Assembly (NCBI RefSeq): GCF_004124325.1
Contig: NZ_QBDT01000001.1
Coordinates: forward strand, 3,472,001-3,536,000
DNA from: Streptomyces sp. L2
GTDB taxonomy: Bacteria; Actinomycetota; Actinomycetes; Streptomycetales; Streptomycetaceae
DNA length: 64,000 nucleotides
Direction of reading: 5' to 3'
The position numbers were made by a program, and so were the translations under genes. Shown one piece after another: positions 62,071 through 64,000 of this stretch. Numbering within the stretch: the first letter of the stretch is position 1; each line of letters begins with the position of its first letter. Below the pieces are notes generated by a model that ran no database searches, was not told the origin of the DNA, and saw only the letters and a list, made by a program, of their open reading frames with translations.

Positions 62071-62937
62071 ATGGCTGACTCGCAGTTTAACGCGCGCCTG
62101 CGCGCCGACGCCGGAGCTCCCACTTCCGGCGTGATTCACGTACGCACCCGGCTGACGGCCGACTTCACCGTGATCTCCAACGCCCTCGCCCAGCGGCGCG
62201 GCAGCGCGGTCACGATCGGCGTCGCGGCGTACATCGCCTCGCTCCCCGACGGCGCCCCCGTGACCGTCTCCGCCCTGTGCGCGCACTTCGCCGAGGGCGA
62301 GATCCTGATCTCGCGGGCGCTGCGGGAGCTGGAGGGCGCCGGGTACCTGGAACGCCGCCGCGAGCGACTGGCGAGCGGGCAGATCCGGACGCGGACGTTC
62401 TTCTACGACGTACCCGGCGGCGCCGCCCCCGACCCCGGTACCCCACCGAAGCCGCCCCGGCCCCGAAGCTCCCCGAGCACGGAGAAGGCCGTACCCGAAG
62501 TCGTCGTACGGGAAGCGGCCGCGCCCCCGGAGGCACGGCCCTCGCTCGCCTCGCTCTCCGACGCCGATCCCGAGGCAGTCGACGTGCTGCGTTCGCTGCG
62601 CCGCGTGGATCCGCGTCTGGTGCTGTCGGAGCGGGAGGCCGTACGGCTGGCTCCGGCCGTCGGCGCGTGGCTGGCGGCCGGGGTCGGGCGTTCCCAGATC
62701 ATTTCGTTGCTGACCGCCGGGCTCCCGGACCACCTGCTGGTCCGCCCGGCCGGCATCCTCGCCTTCCGCCTCCGCGAGACCCCGCTCCCCGCACCCCCAC
62801 CGCTGCCCCCGGCCCCGTCCCGGCCACCGGTACGTCCCCTGCAGACCTGCGAGGGCGGCTGCGAACGCGCCATCCGCGCGGGCGGCCCCGACCGCTGCCG
62901 CGACTGCCGGACGGCCGCAGCGACCCGTGCTGCCTGA
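62071..62937 (+). CDS. Winged-helix DNA-binding protein with C-terminal cysteine cluster
   Basis: 288 residues from ATG 62071; the frame is open from GTG 61942. N-terminal winged helix: TVISNALAQRRGSAVTIGVAAYI, ALCAHFAEGEILISRALREL, AGYLERRRE. A Pro-rich linker leads to a helical region (DVLRSLRRVDPRLVLSEREA) and a final CEGGCERAIRAGG ... CRDCR with four cysteines, a possible small zinc knuckle. This architecture is common and multi-copy in Streptomyces; no regulon is known to me. Confidence 0.82.
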   Translation: MADSQFNARLRADAGAPTSGVIHVRTRLTADFTVISNALAQRRGSAVTIGVAAYIASLPDGAPVTVSALCAHFAEGEILISRALRELEGAGYLERRRERLASGQIRTRTFFYDVPGGAAPDPGTPPKPPRPRSSPSTEKAVPEVVVREAAAPPEARPSLASLSDADPEAVDVLRSLRRVDPRLVLSEREAVRLAPAVGAWLAAGVGRSQIISLLTAGLPDHLLVRPAGILAFRLRETPLPAPPPLPPAPSRPPVRPLQTCEGGCERAIRAGGPDRCRDCRTAAATRAA

Positions 62938-62980
62938 CTGAGGGGGCCGTGGCCTTCGGGTCGGCCCGTGCTCTACGTCC

Positions 62981-63385
62981 TCAACGTTCCGGTGTCAGCA
63001 GGGGTTTGATGTCCAGGATCGGGGTTCCGTCGAGGGTTTCCAGGCCGTTGACGTGGACTCGGGTGCCGGTGATGGCGGTGATGTGGACGGTGTGCAGGCC
63101 GATCGGGTTGGGGCGGTCCGGGGAGCGGGTGGCGAAGACGCCGGTGCGGGGGCGGGTGAGGTCGCCGCGCGGGTGGACGGTGAGCGTGTCGCGGTCGGCG
63201 CGGTCCAGCCAGGTGAGGAGCAGGACGTCCGTTCCGGGGGTGAGGCCGTCCAGGGCGGGGGCGTACCGCTCGTCGAGGACCAGCCAGGCGTCCGGGGCGC
63301 CCTCGTCGGGCTGCCGGGGTGCGTCGGCCAGGTCGGTCAGCGTCGATTCCACGCGGCCGATCGGGTGCAGGGTGTGTGCGGTCAC
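62981..63385 (-). CDS. TrmO/TsaA-like tRNA-methyltransferase family protein
   Basis: 134 residues from GTG 63385 with AAGGGATC about 12 bases upstream. HPIGRVES at the N-terminus and GVFATRSPDRPNPIGLHTVHI are the family signature (beta-barrel SAM-binding). E. coli TrmO N6-methylates t6A37 of tRNA-Thr. This copy is short, lacking the C-terminal domain of TrmO, as in many actinobacterial members. Converges with the winged-helix gene and is divergent from the endonuclease gene. Confidence 0.85.
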   Translation of the reverse strand: MTAHTLHPIGRVESTLTDLADAPRQPDEGAPDAWLVLDERYAPALDGLTPGTDVLLLTWLDRADRDTLTVHPRGDLTRPRTGVFATRSPDRPNPIGLHTVHITAITGTRVHVNGLETLDGTPILDIKPLLTPER

Positions 63386-63503
63386 GGGGAGTTGATCCCT
63401 TCGGGGGCCGGGAGGGGGCTGGTACAGCTTGGTGCAGGGTCCGGTTCGGCGGTCGGGCGAACACGCCGGGGCCTTCGCGAGGGTGGGTTTACGATCAGCC
63501 GTC

Positions 63504-64000
63504 ATGGACTGGGTCGAGCGTGCGGCGAAGCTACGGCAGTGGAGCCGGGACGGGGTACGGGCGCCGCACAAGCCCCTGCTGCTGCTCTACGCGCTGGGCC
63601 GGTTCCAGGAGGATGCCGAAGGGCGGCTGGTCTACAGCGCGGTGGAGAGTGAGCTGCGGCAACTCCTCGCGGAGTACGGGCCGGTGAGGCCGACGACGCC
63701 CGCCTATCCCTTCCATCATCTGGTGAGCGACGGCGTGTGGGAGGTCCGGACCGACCAGGGGCCGGGCAGTCCCGGCACGGGCGTACGGCTGCTGCGGGCG
63801 TCCGGGGCCACCGGGCGGCTGGCCCCCGACCTGCGGGCGGCGCTGCTGCGGGAGCCGTCACTGCTGGGCCGTATCGCCCGGGTGCTGCTGGACCTGCACT
63901 TCCCGCCCTCCCTGCACCCGGACCTGTGCGAGGCGGTGGGACTGGAACTGGAGTCGGCGGAGGCCGGTGCGCCGGGCACACCCGCACGGCGGCAGCGGGA
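63504..64000 (+). CDS. Sulfur-binding-domain (phosphorothioate-sensing) HNH endonuclease, N-terminal part
   Basis: 165 residues are visible from ATG 63504; the gene continues past the right edge. WVERAAKLRQWSRDGVRAPHKPLLLLYALGRFQ, TTPAYPFHHLVSDGVWEVRTDQGPGSPG and LLGRIARVLLDLHFPPSLHPDLCEAVGL match, as I remember it, the SBD domain at the N-terminus of ScoMcrA-type enzymes. Those are type IV restriction endonucleases that bind phosphorothioate-modified DNA and cut with a C-terminal HNH domain. The HNH part is outside the window, so nuclease activity cannot be judged. TACGAT eight to thirteen bases upstream is a possible -10. Confidence 0.82.
   Translation, partial: MDWVERAAKLRQWSRDGVRAPHKPLLLLYALGRFQEDAEGRLVYSAVESELRQLLAEYGPVRPTTPAYPFHHLVSDGVWEVRTDQGPGSPGTGVRLLRASGATGRLAPDLRAALLREPSLLGRIARVLLDLHFPPSLHPDLCEAVGLELESAEAGAPGTPARRQR

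Overview
The window is high-GC actinobacterial DNA and almost certainly from a Streptomyces chromosome. The evidence is family-specific: BldG with its anti-sigma-like partner, a WblA protein, a TopA with a lysine-rich tail and no zinc fingers, a DUF397/XRE/ATPase trio, GTG and TTG starts, and a rare TTA codon. The gene order from about 2.8 to 57.5 kb is the conserved core order I remember around bldG, acsA, crp and wblA in S. coelicolor; I could not run a comparison.

Layout. 1-2.68 kb: accessory DNA abutting the 3' end of a tRNA-Thr(CGU) gene, with a helicase-like fragment and a tyrosine-integrase C-terminal fragment meeting head to head, then one membrane-anchored hypothetical gene. 2.8-12.4 kb, all leftward: secreted tripeptidyl-aminopeptidase-like lipoprotein, DNA polymerase III delta', an MFS/thymidylate kinase/coiled-coil fusion and topA. 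12.6-18.5 kb: small membrane protein, SAM methyltransferase, lipoprotein and proton-pumping pyrophosphatase. 19-22.8 kb: anti-sigma-like gene and bldG, divergent from a DEAD-box helicase whose sixth codon is TTA. 22.9-28.4 kb: a seven-gene Flp/Tad-type pilus operon (ssd, tadA, tadB, tadC, pilin and two TadE-like genes). 29-35 kb: HAD hydrolase, Fic-like protein with a degraded active site, ParA-like ATPase, deacetylase-like lipoprotein and SulP transporter. 35-44 kb: acsA (with a DasR-like operator), nhaA, holin-like protein, alpha/beta hydrolase, a 59-codon gene, MarP protease, CoA-type Nudix and endonuclease III. 44-51.9 kb: crp, nucleotidyltransferase, metallo-beta-lactamase-fold/Nudix pair, RidA with a 53-codon DUF4177 gene, two ArsA/Get3-like ATPases and wblA. 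52-57.5 kb: class A penicillin-binding protein, YqeY, metallophosphoesterase and a Pr6Pr membrane protein. 57.6-64 kb: tRNA-Pro(CGG) followed by a second accessory region with a frameshifted secreted-protein remnant, small hypothetical genes, a VOC protein, the ATPase/XRE/DUF397 trio, a winged-helix protein, a TrmO-like gene and, cut by the window edge, a gene resembling sulfur-binding (phosphorothioate-recognising) HNH endonucleases.

How it works together. The core carries DNA housekeeping (TopA, delta', Tmk, Nth), developmental control (BldG, Crp, WblA, a TTA gene), envelope functions (PBP, Tad pilus, MarP, lipoproteins) and energy/acetate/ion metabolism (HppA, AcsA, NhaA). The two tRNA-flanked ends hold decayed or variable genes. 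A recurring oddity is tandem repeats with periods of 9, 18, 20 and 29 bp in the gaps between genes, plus a 15-bp repeat inside a coding region. Start sites are inferred by eye from ribosome binding sites and family starts; several are uncertain and marked so.
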